Notes: generated by a model not told the origin, from the sequence alone. A stretch of 64,000 bases of DNA from Gracilibacillus timonensis (GCF_900086715.1 NZ_FLKH01000012.1:1925346-1989345), one strand, 5' to 3'; positions 52,375 to 62,056 are shown, numbered from the stretch's first letter. A program made the numbers and translations.

Positions 52375-53253
52375 GTGGCTAAACAACAGATTTCTGCGGG
52401 GAGCCGTGTGTTTGATTTCTTTAATTATTTTCTATTAGGTTTGCTTGCGATTATTACGATTTTGCCTTTTATTCATGTGGTAGGGAGCTCGTTTGCAACA
52501 AGCGCGGAGATTGCAAGGACAAAATTTTTATTGTTTCCGACAGAATTCAGTTTGCAGGCGTATAAGTATATTTTTTCTACAGATACAATCTTTAAAGCAT
52601 TAGGAGTTTCCGTGATGGTAACGGTTGGAGGAACGATCTGGAGTATGTTCTTCTCGGTTCTTACTGCTTATGGCCTGTCACGAAGGGATCTAGTTGGCAG
52701 ACGAACGTTGAATTTTTTAATTGTATTCACTTTATTATTTAATGGTGGTATGATTCCGACTTTCTTAGTAGTACAACAAACAGGACTGTTAGATTCGTTA
52801 TGGGCATTAGTAGTGCCAGTTACGATCAATGCCTTTAATATGATTATTCTAAGAAGTTTCTTTATGAATTTGCCATCAGGTCTGGAAGAATCAGCTAAAA
52901 TTGATGGAGCCAATGACTTTAGCATTTTGTTTCGGATTGTTATTCCGATATCGTTACCTGCAATAGCAACGATATCATTATTCTATGCAGTCACTTATTG
53001 GAACACCTATATGCATGCCATTCTATACTTAGCAGATGCAGACAAATGGCCTGTGCAAGTGCTATTAAGACAAATTGTTGTATTGGCAAGTGGGATGAAT
53101 TATGACGCAGAAGCATACACAGATGCCCCGCCTCCAGAAGTGACGGTGAAGATGGCGACGATTGTCGTTGCAACGATTCCCGTACTATTAGTTTATCCAT
53201 TCTTACAGAAGTATTTTGCTAAAGGGGCCCTTCTCGGTTCTGTTAAAGGTTAA
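52375..53253 (+). CDS. LplC/YtcP-type ABC importer permease
   Basis: A 292-residue permease with FLLGLLAIITILPFIHVVGSS as first TM, EAA loop LEESAKIDGANDFSILFRIVIPIS and the standard end YFAKGALLGSVKG. The start is GTG 52375 behind GAGGTGAAGAG. It completes the importer with the LplB-type partner. Confidence 0.9.
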   Translation: MAKQQISAGSRVFDFFNYFLLGLLAIITILPFIHVVGSSFATSAEIARTKFLLFPTEFSLQAYKYIFSTDTIFKALGVSVMVTVGGTIWSMFFSVLTAYGLSRRDLVGRRTLNFLIVFTLLFNGGMIPTFLVVQQTGLLDSLWALVVPVTINAFNMIILRSFFMNLPSGLEESAKIDGANDFSILFRIVIPISLPAIATISLFYAVTYWNTYMHAILYLADADKWPVQVLLRQIVVLASGMNYDAEAYTDAPPPEVTVKMATIVVATIPVLLVYPFLQKYFAKGALLGSVKG

Positions 53254-53276
53254 TCAAAAAGGAGAGAAACATAGCG

Positions 53277-54341
53277 ATGAAAAACTGGCGTGAAGAAGCA
53301 GGTCAGCGCTTAGATCATTTACTGAAAGATGTAGTGCCATGGGTATTACAGCGGTATGATCCTGAATCAGGAGGATTTTACTTTGCTCAGAGTGCTGCTA
53401 GGAAGCGTTCGTATCCTCCTGATATTGAATCGACGGCACAGGCAATTAATATTTTAAGTAGATCAAAAGCATTGGATATGCTCCCTAGGCAAGCGTTGAT
53501 TCGTTTTTTTCAAGAACGACAGCAGCCAGACACGGGTTATTTCTATGATCCGCATCCATTGATGAAGCAGGATGAAGTGATGGTACACCGCGCATTGAAT
53601 TATGCCGTCAATAGTTTGAGACGACTGGGAGGAAGCCCTTTATATCCACTGCCAGTTCAGCAAAGGCAAGCACCTTCCTATGCTTTTTCATTGGAAGACT
53701 ATCGGGCGAAGTGGGAGCAGATTTCACTGGTTAACAGCTGGAGAGGTTGTGACTTATTGGCTTCATCGATGGTGTATGTAGCGGAGATGGATGCTGAAAT
53801 ACAATCGATTTATGTGCAGGCTTTTGCGGACTATCTAGCAGAAAAACAAGATAAGGTGACAGGACTATGGGGAGAAGGGTCCATGTATGTAAGGATCTCA
53901 GGAACTTTTAAACTCCACACTTTTTACCGGAAATATCAGATTGCGTTACCCAATCAAGGGAAAATTTATCAATCGATATGGGACTGTCTACATAACGAGA
54001 TCGCGATTGATATGTGTTATATCCGAAATCCGATTGATTTGTTATCTTATCTAAACGTGCACGTGTCAGAGCAAACGCTAGAGGAAGTAGTCAAGATGAC
54101 AATAGATAACATGGAGCAGTTAAAGCAAGCAGATGGTGCTTTCTCTAGAGAAATTGGCCACTCTGTAAAAGCCCCCAATGTAGCACAGGTAAAAGCGGAT
54201 GAATCTTATCCTGGTATGCCAGCACCTGTGGAATTAGGGCTGGGGTTAGCGGAAGGTGATATGAATGCAACGACTCAGGCGACATTGATTCACCAGCGAC
54301 TACATCAGATATGGGATAAAGAAGGGCGTCTCAATCAGTGA
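53277..54341 (+). CDS. Unrecognised alpha-toroid protein of the pectin locus
   Basis: A 354-residue cytosolic protein of unknown function. Repeated helical segments with Gly- and aromatic-rich turns (RYDPESGGFYFAQS, ERQQPDTGYFYDPH, DKVTGLWGEGSMYV, LKQADGAFSREIG) recall alpha/alpha-toroid enzymes and squalene-cyclase-like repeats. The order (DIESTAQAINIL early, then a toroid) would fit a glycosidase or lyase-like fold, but no catalytic signature is recognised. AGGAGAG precedes ATG 53277, 23 bases after the permease gene, so it belongs to the importer operon. Confidence 0.65.
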   Translation: MKNWREEAGQRLDHLLKDVVPWVLQRYDPESGGFYFAQSAARKRSYPPDIESTAQAINILSRSKALDMLPRQALIRFFQERQQPDTGYFYDPHPLMKQDEVMVHRALNYAVNSLRRLGGSPLYPLPVQQRQAPSYAFSLEDYRAKWEQISLVNSWRGCDLLASSMVYVAEMDAEIQSIYVQAFADYLAEKQDKVTGLWGEGSMYVRISGTFKLHTFYRKYQIALPNQGKIYQSIWDCLHNEIAIDMCYIRNPIDLLSYLNVHVSEQTLEEVVKMTIDNMEQLKQADGAFSREIGHSVKAPNVAQVKADESYPGMPAPVELGLGLAEGDMNATTQATLIHQRLHQIWDKEGRLNQ

Positions 54342-54351
54342 ATAGAAAGAA

Positions 54352-55725
54352 GTGTATAGCTTGGATAAGGTATGGAAATTGGATAAAGAAAAGAGATTAT
54401 CACTGGATGCGGTCAACGTCTTGATGAACCATGCCATCTTTCAATTTGGCGGTGCTTTATCCATTATTTTTGTAAATCTATATTTATGGCGTTTAACGAA
54501 CAGTTTATGGGTGAACGGAGCGTACAATTTTATAGCTATTCTATCACAAGCTGTCACTACTTTTGTAATTGGCAAGGTGTCAAAGAAGAAAGGGCGTACG
54601 ATAATTTATCACAGCGTTAACCGTCCGTAAGCCCCACTTCAGGATACTGGAAAAATAAAAGAGGCTAATTCGGGGCAACGGACGCTAAACATCCTGATAA
54701 GTCTCGCTAACCATTCGTGGAAGATAATGAAGTCCTACGAATAGGCAGTCTCGCTTTATCGTTATGGTATCTGGATGACGGCCCTGTTCTATTTATTGAT
54801 TATCTTGGTTCAAGAGGGGATTGTGAATCATTTCTATTGGTTCGCTTTATGGCGTGGTATTGCACAAGGTTTGTATTGGGTGGCTTACTTTACGATTGTA
54901 CATGAGGTTTCTTCTAACCAAAATCGTCATCGGTATTTGGGATGGAATCAGATGGTCATGGGTTCCTCTAATTTACTAGCACCTGTCTTAGCTGGTTTTA
55001 TCATTAGTTTATTTGAAGGATTAATGGGCTATTTATTGGTATTTTCGCTGGCATTTCTATTATTTCTTTTAGCTACGATGAGGAGTTTTCGATTAAAAAA
55101 GGAACGTATTAAGCATCGCAGCTACTACATGAAATTTCTTCCTCAAATACTTAAACGTCAGCAAGCTTTTCGTTCGGCGTTAATCGGTTGGTTTATTATT
55201 GGATTTCCACAAGGGATCATGATGTATCTTCCACCGATTCTTATCTACAGCATCTTTGAAGATGAGGGAATGGTAGGCTATTTAAATGCCGGTTTCTTAA
55301 CGATATCTATTGCGATGAGTTACCTTATTTCTCGTTTTGCGAATATTGACCAAACGATTAAATATCTGTGGATTGCTGCTATTGGCTTCTTTATTTCAGG
55401 AACTTTTTTAACATGGGAGATCGCGGTCTGGAGTGTGGTACTGTTTATGGTTACACAAAATATGTTTAAGCCCCTACAGGCCAATGCTTATGCGGCTTAT
55501 TACTTCCAATGGCTTGATCGACTTCCATTAGGCGCCGAATTTCGGGTGGAGTCCATCGTGTTGCGTGAAACGATCATTAATGTTGGGAGAGCTTTGGGGA
55601 TATTAATATTTATGCTATTTTCACAAGAAATAGATGCTCACACCGCTGGCTTTATCATTTTAGGAGTGATGGCGCTGCAGAGCATATTGCCTGTACTCAT
55701 TAATAGAAGGGAGGTAGTGGCATGA
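54352..55725 (+). pseudogene. MFS transporter gene interrupted by a 150-bp element
   Basis: Residues before the break (NHAIFQFGGALSIIFVNLYLWRL, VSKKKGRTIIY) and after it (RYGIWMTALFYLLIIL, FWFALWRG-like FYWFALWRGIAQGLYW) form one MFS protein of about 407 residues with 11-12 membrane segments. The 150-bp insertion (54611-54760) keeps the frame but brings a TAA at 54628-54630, so translation from the GTG at 54352 stops after 92 codons. A second product from ATG 54775 (316 residues) could be made but lacks the first three helices. Removal of the insert restores ATT TAT CGT TAT GGT. The gene overlaps kdgF by 4 bases. Confidence 0.85.
54611..54760 (+). mobile_element. 150-bp non-coding insertion, probable IS200/IS605-derived mini-element (PATE-like)
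   Basis: The insert lies between TTTATC (54605-54610) and the same TTTATC ending at 54760, with no terminal inverted repeat and no longer duplication. It contains two hairpins: GTCCGT-aa-GCCCC pairing with GGGGC-a-ACGGAC over about 54622-54682, and ATTCGTGG (54713-54720) with CTACGAAT (54735-54742), the second ending 18 bases from the right end. Subterminal hairpins, insertion next to TTTAT and absence of target duplication are the marks of the IS200/IS605 group, and TTTAT has been reported as a TnpB target motif. No transposase is present; an IS605-derived omega-RNA-like element is possible. Confidence 0.6.
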
Positions 55726-56039
55726 CGCTAAATCAGTGGGAACAAGCAGAACCTGGCGTAAAGCGTAAAGTCCATCAGCCAGGAAAAGACTTAATGATGA
55801 TGGAAGTGATTTTTGAGGAAGGGGCACAAGGTGCCAGTCACAGTCATCCGCATGAACAATTAACGTATTGTTTAGAAGGCAGGCTGCTATTTACGGTTGG
55901 CCAGCAAGAAACAGTGATGGAGGAAGGAGAATCATTACAGATTCCATCTAATGCCATTCATGGTGTAACGGCATTAACCAAAAGTAAGCTGTTAGATGTG
56001 TTTACTCCAATCAGGGAGGATTTAGTGAGCGGAGATTAA
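55722..56039 (+). CDS. kdgF: KdgF-type cupin (unsaturated uronate to 5-keto-4-deoxyuronate)
   Basis: A 105-residue single cupin. WEQAEPGVKRKVH at the start, SHSHPHEQLTYCLEG (metal-binding His triad plus Gln/Glu), IPSNAIHGV with a further His, and LLDVFTPIREDL at the end match KdgF, which linearises 4,5-unsaturated galacturonate from pectin lyase and GH105 action to 5-keto-4-deoxyuronate, the KduI substrate. ATG 55722 overlaps the MFS stop (ATGA). Its presence with kduI and kduD gives a nearly complete unsaturated-uronate route; KdgK and KdgA are not in the window. Confidence 0.88.
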   Translation: MTLNQWEQAEPGVKRKVHQPGKDLMMMEVIFEEGAQGASHSHPHEQLTYCLEGRLLFTVGQQETVMEEGESLQIPSNAIHGVTALTKSKLLDVFTPIREDLVSGD

Positions 56040-56117
56040 GAGGATTTCTAATGTACGTGGAAATGAACGAATCACCATATGATATTTTAAATCTTGCAAA
56101 AAAGGAGAAGAAATTTA

Positions 56118-57683
56118 ATGAAAACGTTTAAAAATCCAATTATACCAGGGTTTTACCCTGATCCATCGGTTTGTCGAGTAGAAGAGGATTATTATTTAGT
56201 CACTTCCAGTTTTGAGTATTTTCCTGGTGTGCCGATTTTTCATAGTAAAGATCTGGTGAATTGGCGCCAGTTAGGTCATGTGTTGGATCGACCAGAACAA
56301 TTGAATTTGGATCAGACCCCTTTTTCGCGAGGGATATATGCCCCAACGATTCGCTACCATAATGGCACCTTTTATATGATTACTACCTTTGTGGTTAGTC
56401 CAACGGGTGCGAGACGGAATTTTTATGTAACAGCGAGTGATCCGGCCGGTCCTTGGTCTAATCCGGTTTGGCTTGAGGATGCGCCTGGAATTGACCCATC
56501 ACTGCTATTTGATGATGATGGTAAGGTGTATTATACCGGGAATCGTAAACCACCTTCAGGCCAGCGATATAAGAAGCATAACGAGATATGGTTGCAGGAG
56601 TTAGATCTGGAGACTGGTAAACTAATTGGTGAGAAATATAGTTTGTGGGATGGTGCGTTAAAGAATGCTCACGCACAGGAGGCTCCGCATTTATATAAAA
56701 TAGGGAATTGGTATTATTTAATGATTGCAGAGGGCGGTACAGGACATACGCATGCAGTAACGATCGCACGCAGTAAGCAGGTAAAAGGTCCATATGAAAT
56801 GACGGAAACCAATCCGATTTTGACGCATCGACATTTAGGTAGACATTATCCGATTGTAAATGTTGGGCATGCCGATATCATAGAGACACAGGCAGGTGAC
56901 TGGTGGATGGTTTGCTTAGCTTCCAGACCCTTCGGCGGTTATTATCGAAATCTGGGTCGGGAAACATTTCTCGTTCCATTTATTTGGGAAGAAGGTTGGC
57001 CGATTGTGAATCCGGGCAGTGGGCTGGTTGAACCAGAGATGGCTTTTCCCAACTTGCCGGAACATAAATGGCCTGCGCAACCGTTACATGACTCCTTTGA
57101 ATCGGAAAGGCTGGGTGATCAGTGGAATTTTATTCGTACGCCTCGAGAATCCTTTTGGTCCTTAACCGAGCGAAAAGGTTATTTACGTCTAAAGGCAAAA
57201 CAAGAAACCATTATGGAAGAAGAGAATCCATCCTTTGTAGGGAGGCGGCAGCAGCATATTGATTTTTATGCTGAGTTGGCAATGGAATTTAAACCAGCTC
57301 AGTCGACAGATAGTGCTGGCCTGGTGTTATTACAGAATCATGGTTATCAAATTCGTGTGGAAATGGTAACGGAAAATGAACAGCCGACGTTAAAGCTAGT
57401 GAGAAGAGAAGCTGGCAGCGACCAATTGATTGCCACACAAGCATTAGAAGATTGGTGTGTGTACTTATCCGTAGAAGGCAATGGGCAGGATTATACCTTT
57501 AGCTATGCGATAGATCCTGCAGAGCGACATTTGCTTGCGAGAGATGTTGATGGGAGAGTGTTGAGTACAGACCTGGCTAGTGGCTTCGTAGGTGCTTATA
57601 TTGGAATGTACTGTTCTGGGAATGGCAAACAAAGTGCTGGCTATGCCGATTTTGATTGGTTTGAATATCAAGGGAGGGACTGA
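56118..57683 (+). CDS. GH43 glycoside hydrolase (beta-xylosidase/alpha-L-arabinofuranosidase type)
   Basis: A 521-residue GH43 enzyme with five-bladed propeller N-terminal domain and a C-terminal beta-sandwich domain from about residue 320. The general base Asp is in PGFYPDPSVC, the pKa-tuning Asp in GIDPSLLFDDDG and the acid Glu in HAQEAPHLYK. It has no signal peptide and acts on imported oligosaccharides. ATG 56118 is set by AAAAGGAGAAG upstream; the frame opens earlier at 56094. In a pectin locus it probably trims arabinose or xylose side groups; the exact specificity is not visible. Confidence 0.92.
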   Translation: MKTFKNPIIPGFYPDPSVCRVEEDYYLVTSSFEYFPGVPIFHSKDLVNWRQLGHVLDRPEQLNLDQTPFSRGIYAPTIRYHNGTFYMITTFVVSPTGARRNFYVTASDPAGPWSNPVWLEDAPGIDPSLLFDDDGKVYYTGNRKPPSGQRYKKHNEIWLQELDLETGKLIGEKYSLWDGALKNAHAQEAPHLYKIGNWYYLMIAEGGTGHTHAVTIARSKQVKGPYEMTETNPILTHRHLGRHYPIVNVGHADIIETQAGDWWMVCLASRPFGGYYRNLGRETFLVPFIWEEGWPIVNPGSGLVEPEMAFPNLPEHKWPAQPLHDSFESERLGDQWNFIRTPRESFWSLTERKGYLRLKAKQETIMEEENPSFVGRRQQHIDFYAELAMEFKPAQSTDSAGLVLLQNHGYQIRVEMVTENEQPTLKLVRREAGSDQLIATQALEDWCVYLSVEGNGQDYTFSYAIDPAERHLLARDVDGRVLSTDLASGFVGAYIGMYCSGNGKQSAGYADFDWFEYQGRD

Positions 57684-57687
57684 GTAT

Positions 57688-58788
57688 ATGGTCGTCCAAC
57701 AATTAACAGCACTTGACTGGGCGAAAAAGGCAGCAGATACATTGATGGCACAATACCAGCCAATGGAACTACCACCAGCTAATCGCTGGCATTACCATCA
57801 AGGTGTATTTCTTTGCGGTGTGTTGGATATCTTTCATCGAACAGATGAGTTGCACTATTATGCGTACTGTAAGGAGTATGTAGATGAATTGATTGATGAG
57901 GAAGGGAATTTCTATTTTGCCAGAAGTGAATTAGATGCGATTCAGCCAGGATTATTATTGTTGTCATTGTATCAAAAGACGAATCAGCGCAAATATCAAA
58001 TCGCTGCTAGCAAACTCAGACATTTATTAAATACGTTAAATGTAACCAAAGAAGGTGGATTCTGGCATAAAGATAAGTATCCTTATCAAATGTGGTTAGA
58101 TGGTTTATATATGGCAGGTCCTTTCACTGTACAATATGGTCAGCTCTTTAATGAGCCGGAACTAACGAATGTAGTGATGAAACAGGAAGCCTTAATGCGA
58201 AAACATACGAAGAAAGAAAATGGCCTTTATTACCATGGCTATGATGAAAGTAAACAAGCCCTATGGTCAACGGAAAAAGGTCATGCACCGGAGGTATGGG
58301 GGAGGGCATTAGGCTGGTATGCAATGGTGACGACAAACTTGATAGAAATGTTCCCAGCTGATCATCCAAAGAGATTCGAATTGACAGAGGTGGTACAGCA
58401 ATTAATCAAGGCATTGATTTCATTTCAAGATGAAGCGACAGGATTATGGTATCAAGTCGTCGATAAGCCAGGTGGCGCTGGCAATTATTTAGAAAGCTCT
58501 TGTTCTTGTTTATTTATCTATGCCATTGCTAAAGCAGTTCAACAAGGTTATGTAGACATATCCTTTTTACAACAAGCAGAAAAGGCCTATCAAGGTTTGT
58601 TGGAAGAGAAAGTGGAATTGGAACAACAAGGTCGATTCCAATTGCATGATATTTGTATCGGAACCTCTATTGGTACTTATGATTACTATGTAGAGCGTGA
58701 GACAAGTACCAATGATTTACACGGAGTAGGCGCTTTTATCTTAGCAAGTGTGCAGTTGAGCCGGGCTAAGAGAGAGGTGTTAGGATGA
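57688..58788 (+). CDS. GH105 unsaturated rhamnogalacturonyl hydrolase (YteR/YesR type)
   Basis: A 366-residue alpha/alpha6-barrel. RWHYHQGVFLCGVLD near residue 32, YPYQMWLDGLYMAGPF with the catalytic Asp, and WGRALGWYAMVTTNLIEMFP are GH105 blocks. It removes the 4,5-unsaturated uronate from rhamnogalacturonan-lyase products, feeding KdgF. ATG 57688 lies 4 bases after the GH43 stop; GGGAGG precedes it, and the longer frame from 57592 overlaps GH43. Cytosolic, no signal peptide. Confidence 0.92.
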   Translation: MVVQQLTALDWAKKAADTLMAQYQPMELPPANRWHYHQGVFLCGVLDIFHRTDELHYYAYCKEYVDELIDEEGNFYFARSELDAIQPGLLLLSLYQKTNQRKYQIAASKLRHLLNTLNVTKEGGFWHKDKYPYQMWLDGLYMAGPFTVQYGQLFNEPELTNVVMKQEALMRKHTKKENGLYYHGYDESKQALWSTEKGHAPEVWGRALGWYAMVTTNLIEMFPADHPKRFELTEVVQQLIKALISFQDEATGLWYQVVDKPGGAGNYLESSCSCLFIYAIAKAVQQGYVDISFLQQAEKAYQGLLEEKVELEQQGRFQLHDICIGTSIGTYDYYVERETSTNDLHGVGAFILASVQLSRAKREVLG

Positions 58789-59468
58789 CCATTATTCGGC
58801 TTTTTTTAGCGGGTGATTCTACGATGTCTGCTTATGGAAGCGATCGATATCCGCGGATGGGGTGGGGACAGACGTTAACTCATTATTTAGAGCCGCTGGT
58901 AAGTATACGAAATCATGCTATGTCTGGAAGGAGTTCTAAATCCTTTCGAACGGAGGGGAGATGGCAGGAGATGGAGTCAGAATGGCAGCCAGGTGATTAT
59001 GTCTTTATTCAATTTGGCCACAATGACCAAAAATCTGACCCAGAACGAGCTACCAAGCCATTTTCTAGCTATCAGGCCAATTTACACTTTTTTATCCAGC
59101 GCGCCAAGTCTGCCCAAGTAACACCGATATTATTGACACCCATCGCACGAAGACAATTCAATGAACATGGTATATTAGAACATACCCATGGTTATTATCC
59201 ATTAGCAGTTAGAAAGCTGGCGGCACAAGAAAGGGTTGACTGTATCGACATGCTGCAATGGTCGAGTCAGTTATTAAACGAGCTAGGTGCAGAACAGTCT
59301 AAATCTTTGTTTATGCAGTTGCCGCCAGGGCTCTACCCAAATTATCCTGAGGGTGAGATGGATGATACCCATTTAACCGAGGCAGGGGCAGAGGCCCATT
59401 GTAAATTATGCGTGGAAGCATTAGATCAGATCGGCCATCCATTGGCTGTCTATAACAAGTGCAAATGA
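58785..59468 (+). CDS. Rhamnogalacturonan acetylesterase-like SGNH hydrolase (YesT/RhgT type)
   Basis: A 227-residue SGNH hydrolase. Block I is LAGDSTMSAYGSD with the catalytic Ser, the block with Gly is RNHAMSGRSSKS, GHNDQK holds the Asn of the oxyanion hole, and DDTHLTEAGA holds the catalytic Asp and His. B. subtilis YesT, from the yes cluster, has this layout and deacetylates rhamnogalacturonan. The ATG overlaps the GH105 stop (ATGA), so translation is coupled. Cytosolic. Confidence 0.9.
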   Translation: MTIIRLFLAGDSTMSAYGSDRYPRMGWGQTLTHYLEPLVSIRNHAMSGRSSKSFRTEGRWQEMESEWQPGDYVFIQFGHNDQKSDPERATKPFSSYQANLHFFIQRAKSAQVTPILLTPIARRQFNEHGILEHTHGYYPLAVRKLAAQERVDCIDMLQWSSQLLNELGAEQSKSLFMQLPPGLYPNYPEGEMDDTHLTEAGAEAHCKLCVEALDQIGHPLAVYNKCK

Positions 59469-59486
59469 TATAAAAGGGAGGAATTG

Positions 59487-60320
59487 ATGATGCATGTACG
59501 TTACGCGAATCATCCAGAAGAGATTAAGAGGTATACTACCGAAGAATTAAGAGAGAAATTCTTAGTGGAAAAATTGTTTGAATCAGGAAGTGTACAACTA
59601 ACTTATGCGCATGTGGATCGGATGATTTTTGGCGGGGTGACACCTACTGTCAAAGAGCTAACAGTTGCCTTGGATAAACAGTTAGGAGTTGATTATTTCC
59701 TCGAGCGAAGAGAATTAGGCATTATTAATATTGGTGCCAAGGGATATGTCACCTTAGATGGCGAACGTTATGAAATGAATCAGCATGATGGTCTTTATGT
59801 GAGTCGTGGCACAAAAGAGATTTGGTTCGGATCAGATGATGACGCAGCACCAGCCAAATTTTATCTATTATCGTCACCAGCACATTACACCTATCCAACC
59901 GTAAAAATTGCCAAGAAGGATATCAAGCCTTTGGAATTAGGCGAAAAAGGAACATTAAATGAACGAAAGATTCATCAGTATATTCATCCAAATGTCTGTG
60001 AAAGCTGTCAATTGCAAATGGGACTAACGATGTTGCAGCCGGGAAGTGTCTGGAACACGATGCCAGCACATACTCATGATCGCAGAAGTGAAGTATATCT
60101 TTATTTTGATATGGAAGAAAATACGAGAGCTTTTCATTTTATGGGGGAGCCTCAAGAAACAAGACATCTCATTTTGAAGAATGAACAAGCCGTGATCTCG
60201 CCAAGCTGGTCGATCCATTGTGGTACGGCTACGAGTAATTATACGTTTATTTGGGGAATGTGTGGCGAAAACATCACGTATACCGATATGGATCATATTA
60301 GCATGGATGCATTACGCTAG
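59487..60320 (+). CDS. kduI: 5-keto-4-deoxyuronate isomerase
   Basis: KduI isomerises 5-keto-4-deoxyuronate (DKI I) to 2,5-diketo-3-deoxygluconate. The product of about 277 residues has the normal length and blocks: VRYANHPEEIKRYTTEELRE, DRMIFGGVTP, MLQPGSVWNTMPAHTHDRRSEVYLYF (zinc ligands His, His, Glu) and SWSIHCGT with the last His. ATG 59487 or 59490 may be the start; GGGAGG precedes both. Confidence 0.95.
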   Translation: MMHVRYANHPEEIKRYTTEELREKFLVEKLFESGSVQLTYAHVDRMIFGGVTPTVKELTVALDKQLGVDYFLERRELGIINIGAKGYVTLDGERYEMNQHDGLYVSRGTKEIWFGSDDDAAPAKFYLLSSPAHYTYPTVKIAKKDIKPLELGEKGTLNERKIHQYIHPNVCESCQLQMGLTMLQPGSVWNTMPAHTHDRRSEVYLYFDMEENTRAFHFMGEPQETRHLILKNEQAVISPSWSIHCGTATSNYTFIWGMCGENITYTDMDHISMDALR

Positions 60321-60331
60321 GAGGTGATGAC

Positions 60332-61114
60332 ATGGGAAAAGAACTGCAAGATTTTTCATTAGATTACTTTTCAATAGCAGGAAAAACCGCCGTCATTACA
60401 GGAGGAAATACGGGTTTAGGTAGGGCTTATACCGTAGCCCTCGCCGCGGCTGGTGCCAATGTCTTCATTGTGACACATGGTACCAATTGGGAGGAAACGA
60501 AAGAAGCATTAGCGGACAAAGTAAGCAAGGCGATTTTTTACCAAGCAGATCTTTCCGACAGACATCAAGTGAAGCAGGTTATTCCGGCTTGTCACGAAGC
60601 CTTCGGTGCAGTGGATATACTGATTAATAATGCGGGAACCATTCGCCGTAATCCACTGCTGGAATACCAGGAAAAGGATTGGGATGATGTGTTGGCACTA
60701 AACCTGGATGCGTTGTATCTACTTAGTCAAGCAGCGGCAGTGGAGATGGTAAAACAACAAAGTGGCAAAATCATTAATATTGCATCGATGTTATCCTTTC
60801 AGGGCGGCAAGTTTATTCCACCATATACCGCAAGTAAGCATGCGGTAGCTGGTTTGACGAAATCCTTTGCTAATGAACTAGCAGGCAATGGCATTCAAGT
60901 CAATGCCATTGCACCAGGTTATTTTGCTACAAAAAATACAGCACCTATCCGTGAAAACGAGCAGCGTAATGCTGAAATATTGGCACGTATTCCTGCTGGA
61001 GAATGGGGAGATCCAAGTGAGCTGATGGGTACAGTGGTGTATTTGGCAAGTAAAGCCTCTGATTATATGAATGGTCATGTACTGGTTGTTGATGGTGGAT
61101 GGCTGGCAAGATAA
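60332..61114 (+). CDS. kduD: 2-keto-3-deoxygluconate oxidoreductase (2-deoxy-D-gluconate 3-dehydrogenase type)
   Basis: A short-chain dehydrogenase of 260 residues with cofactor motif TGGNTGLG, NNAG, catalytic Ser in NIASMLSF and the YTASK pair (Y-x-x-x-K). KduD reduces 2,5-diketo-3-deoxygluconate to KDG, next after KduI. The gene starts 11 bases after kduI behind AGGAGGTGA, which supports the assignment over other SDR roles. Confidence 0.92.
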   Translation: MGKELQDFSLDYFSIAGKTAVITGGNTGLGRAYTVALAAAGANVFIVTHGTNWEETKEALADKVSKAIFYQADLSDRHQVKQVIPACHEAFGAVDILINNAGTIRRNPLLEYQEKDWDDVLALNLDALYLLSQAAAVEMVKQQSGKIINIASMLSFQGGKFIPPYTASKHAVAGLTKSFANELAGNGIQVNAIAPGYFATKNTAPIRENEQRNAEILARIPAGEWGDPSELMGTVVYLASKASDYMNGHVLVVDGGWLAR

Positions 61115-61138
61115 ACGATAGGAAAGAGGTGGATAGAA

Positions 61139-61981
61139 ATGCAGCTTCCATTAGGTATAAGGGCACATGATTTGGCTTATGATCAACTAGATCAAATAGC
61201 GAAAGCAGTTTCCGTAAAGGGATTTCACGCTGTGCAATTAGCGCTGGCTAAGTCGATAAAGAATGTTTCTACAGTTACAGGATCGCTTAGCCCAGGTTAC
61301 GCTAAGCATATCAAACATGTTTTTAATCAACATGAAGTGAATATTGCGATTTTAGGCTGCTATATTAATATGATACATCCAGATGAAAAGCAGCGGGATA
61401 AGTTGCTTGATCGATTTAAGGAGCATCTTCGTTTGGCACGGGATTTTGGCTGCAGTATCGTAGCTTCAGAGACAGGGAATGTGCATGAAAAAATGGGCTA
61501 TACCGAGGGCAATTTTACCGAGGAGGCCTTTCAACAAGTCGTTGAAAGTGTTCGTATATTAACCGATGAAGCAGGGAAATGGGGAGTGACCGTAGGAATC
61601 GAGGGTGGTGTGAACCACCCCATTCACACACCTGCGAAAATGAAAAGACTACTCGATGAGATTGACTCCTCTCAGCTGCAAGTAATATTTGATCCTGCCA
61701 ATTATATGACTCCTGATAACTGTCACGATCAGGAGGGCGTTTTTCAAGAGTCGTTTGCTTTGTTTGGCGATCGAATCGTAGCAGTGCATGCCAAAGACTT
61801 TATCATAGAAGATCATAAGGTTAAGATGGTTCCGGTCGGACAGGGGAAGTTGCGCTATGATCTTCTGTTTGCATGGATCAAAAAAAATAAACCGTTTATG
61901 GAGGTATGCATGGAAAATACGAAAGAGCCTTATATTGATGAGGGAAGGCGTTATCTAGAGCGGATGTATCGGGAATCTTAA
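61139..61981 (+). CDS. Sugar phosphate isomerase/epimerase-like TIM barrel
   Basis: A 280-residue xylose-isomerase-like TIM barrel with metal ligands suggested by GIEGGVNHP, IFDPANYM, VAVHAKDF and MEVCMEN. It follows kduD by 24 bases with AAAGAGGTGG upstream and ends the enzyme block of the pectin operon. The family includes isomerases, epimerases and dehydratases of keto sugars; an alternative step for rhamnose- or uronate-derived compounds is possible. Substrate not assigned. Confidence 0.8.
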   Translation: MQLPLGIRAHDLAYDQLDQIAKAVSVKGFHAVQLALAKSIKNVSTVTGSLSPGYAKHIKHVFNQHEVNIAILGCYINMIHPDEKQRDKLLDRFKEHLRLARDFGCSIVASETGNVHEKMGYTEGNFTEEAFQQVVESVRILTDEAGKWGVTVGIEGGVNHPIHTPAKMKRLLDEIDSSQLQVIFDPANYMTPDNCHDQEGVFQESFALFGDRIVAVHAKDFIIEDHKVKMVPVGQGKLRYDLLFAWIKKNKPFMEVCMENTKEPYIDEGRRYLERMYRES

Positions 61982-62056
61982 TCTGGAATAAATTACATGT
62001 TCACTGTTTCAGGACGGGTGAGAGATCACATTTCTGATAAAAGGGGCGAAATGATA

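Noticed and set aside
54611-54760. The frame-preserving insert in the MFS gene as a self-splicing intron
   Set aside because: At 150 bases it is too short for a group I or II intron core, and no conserved intron domain is visible; IS605-like hairpins explain it better.
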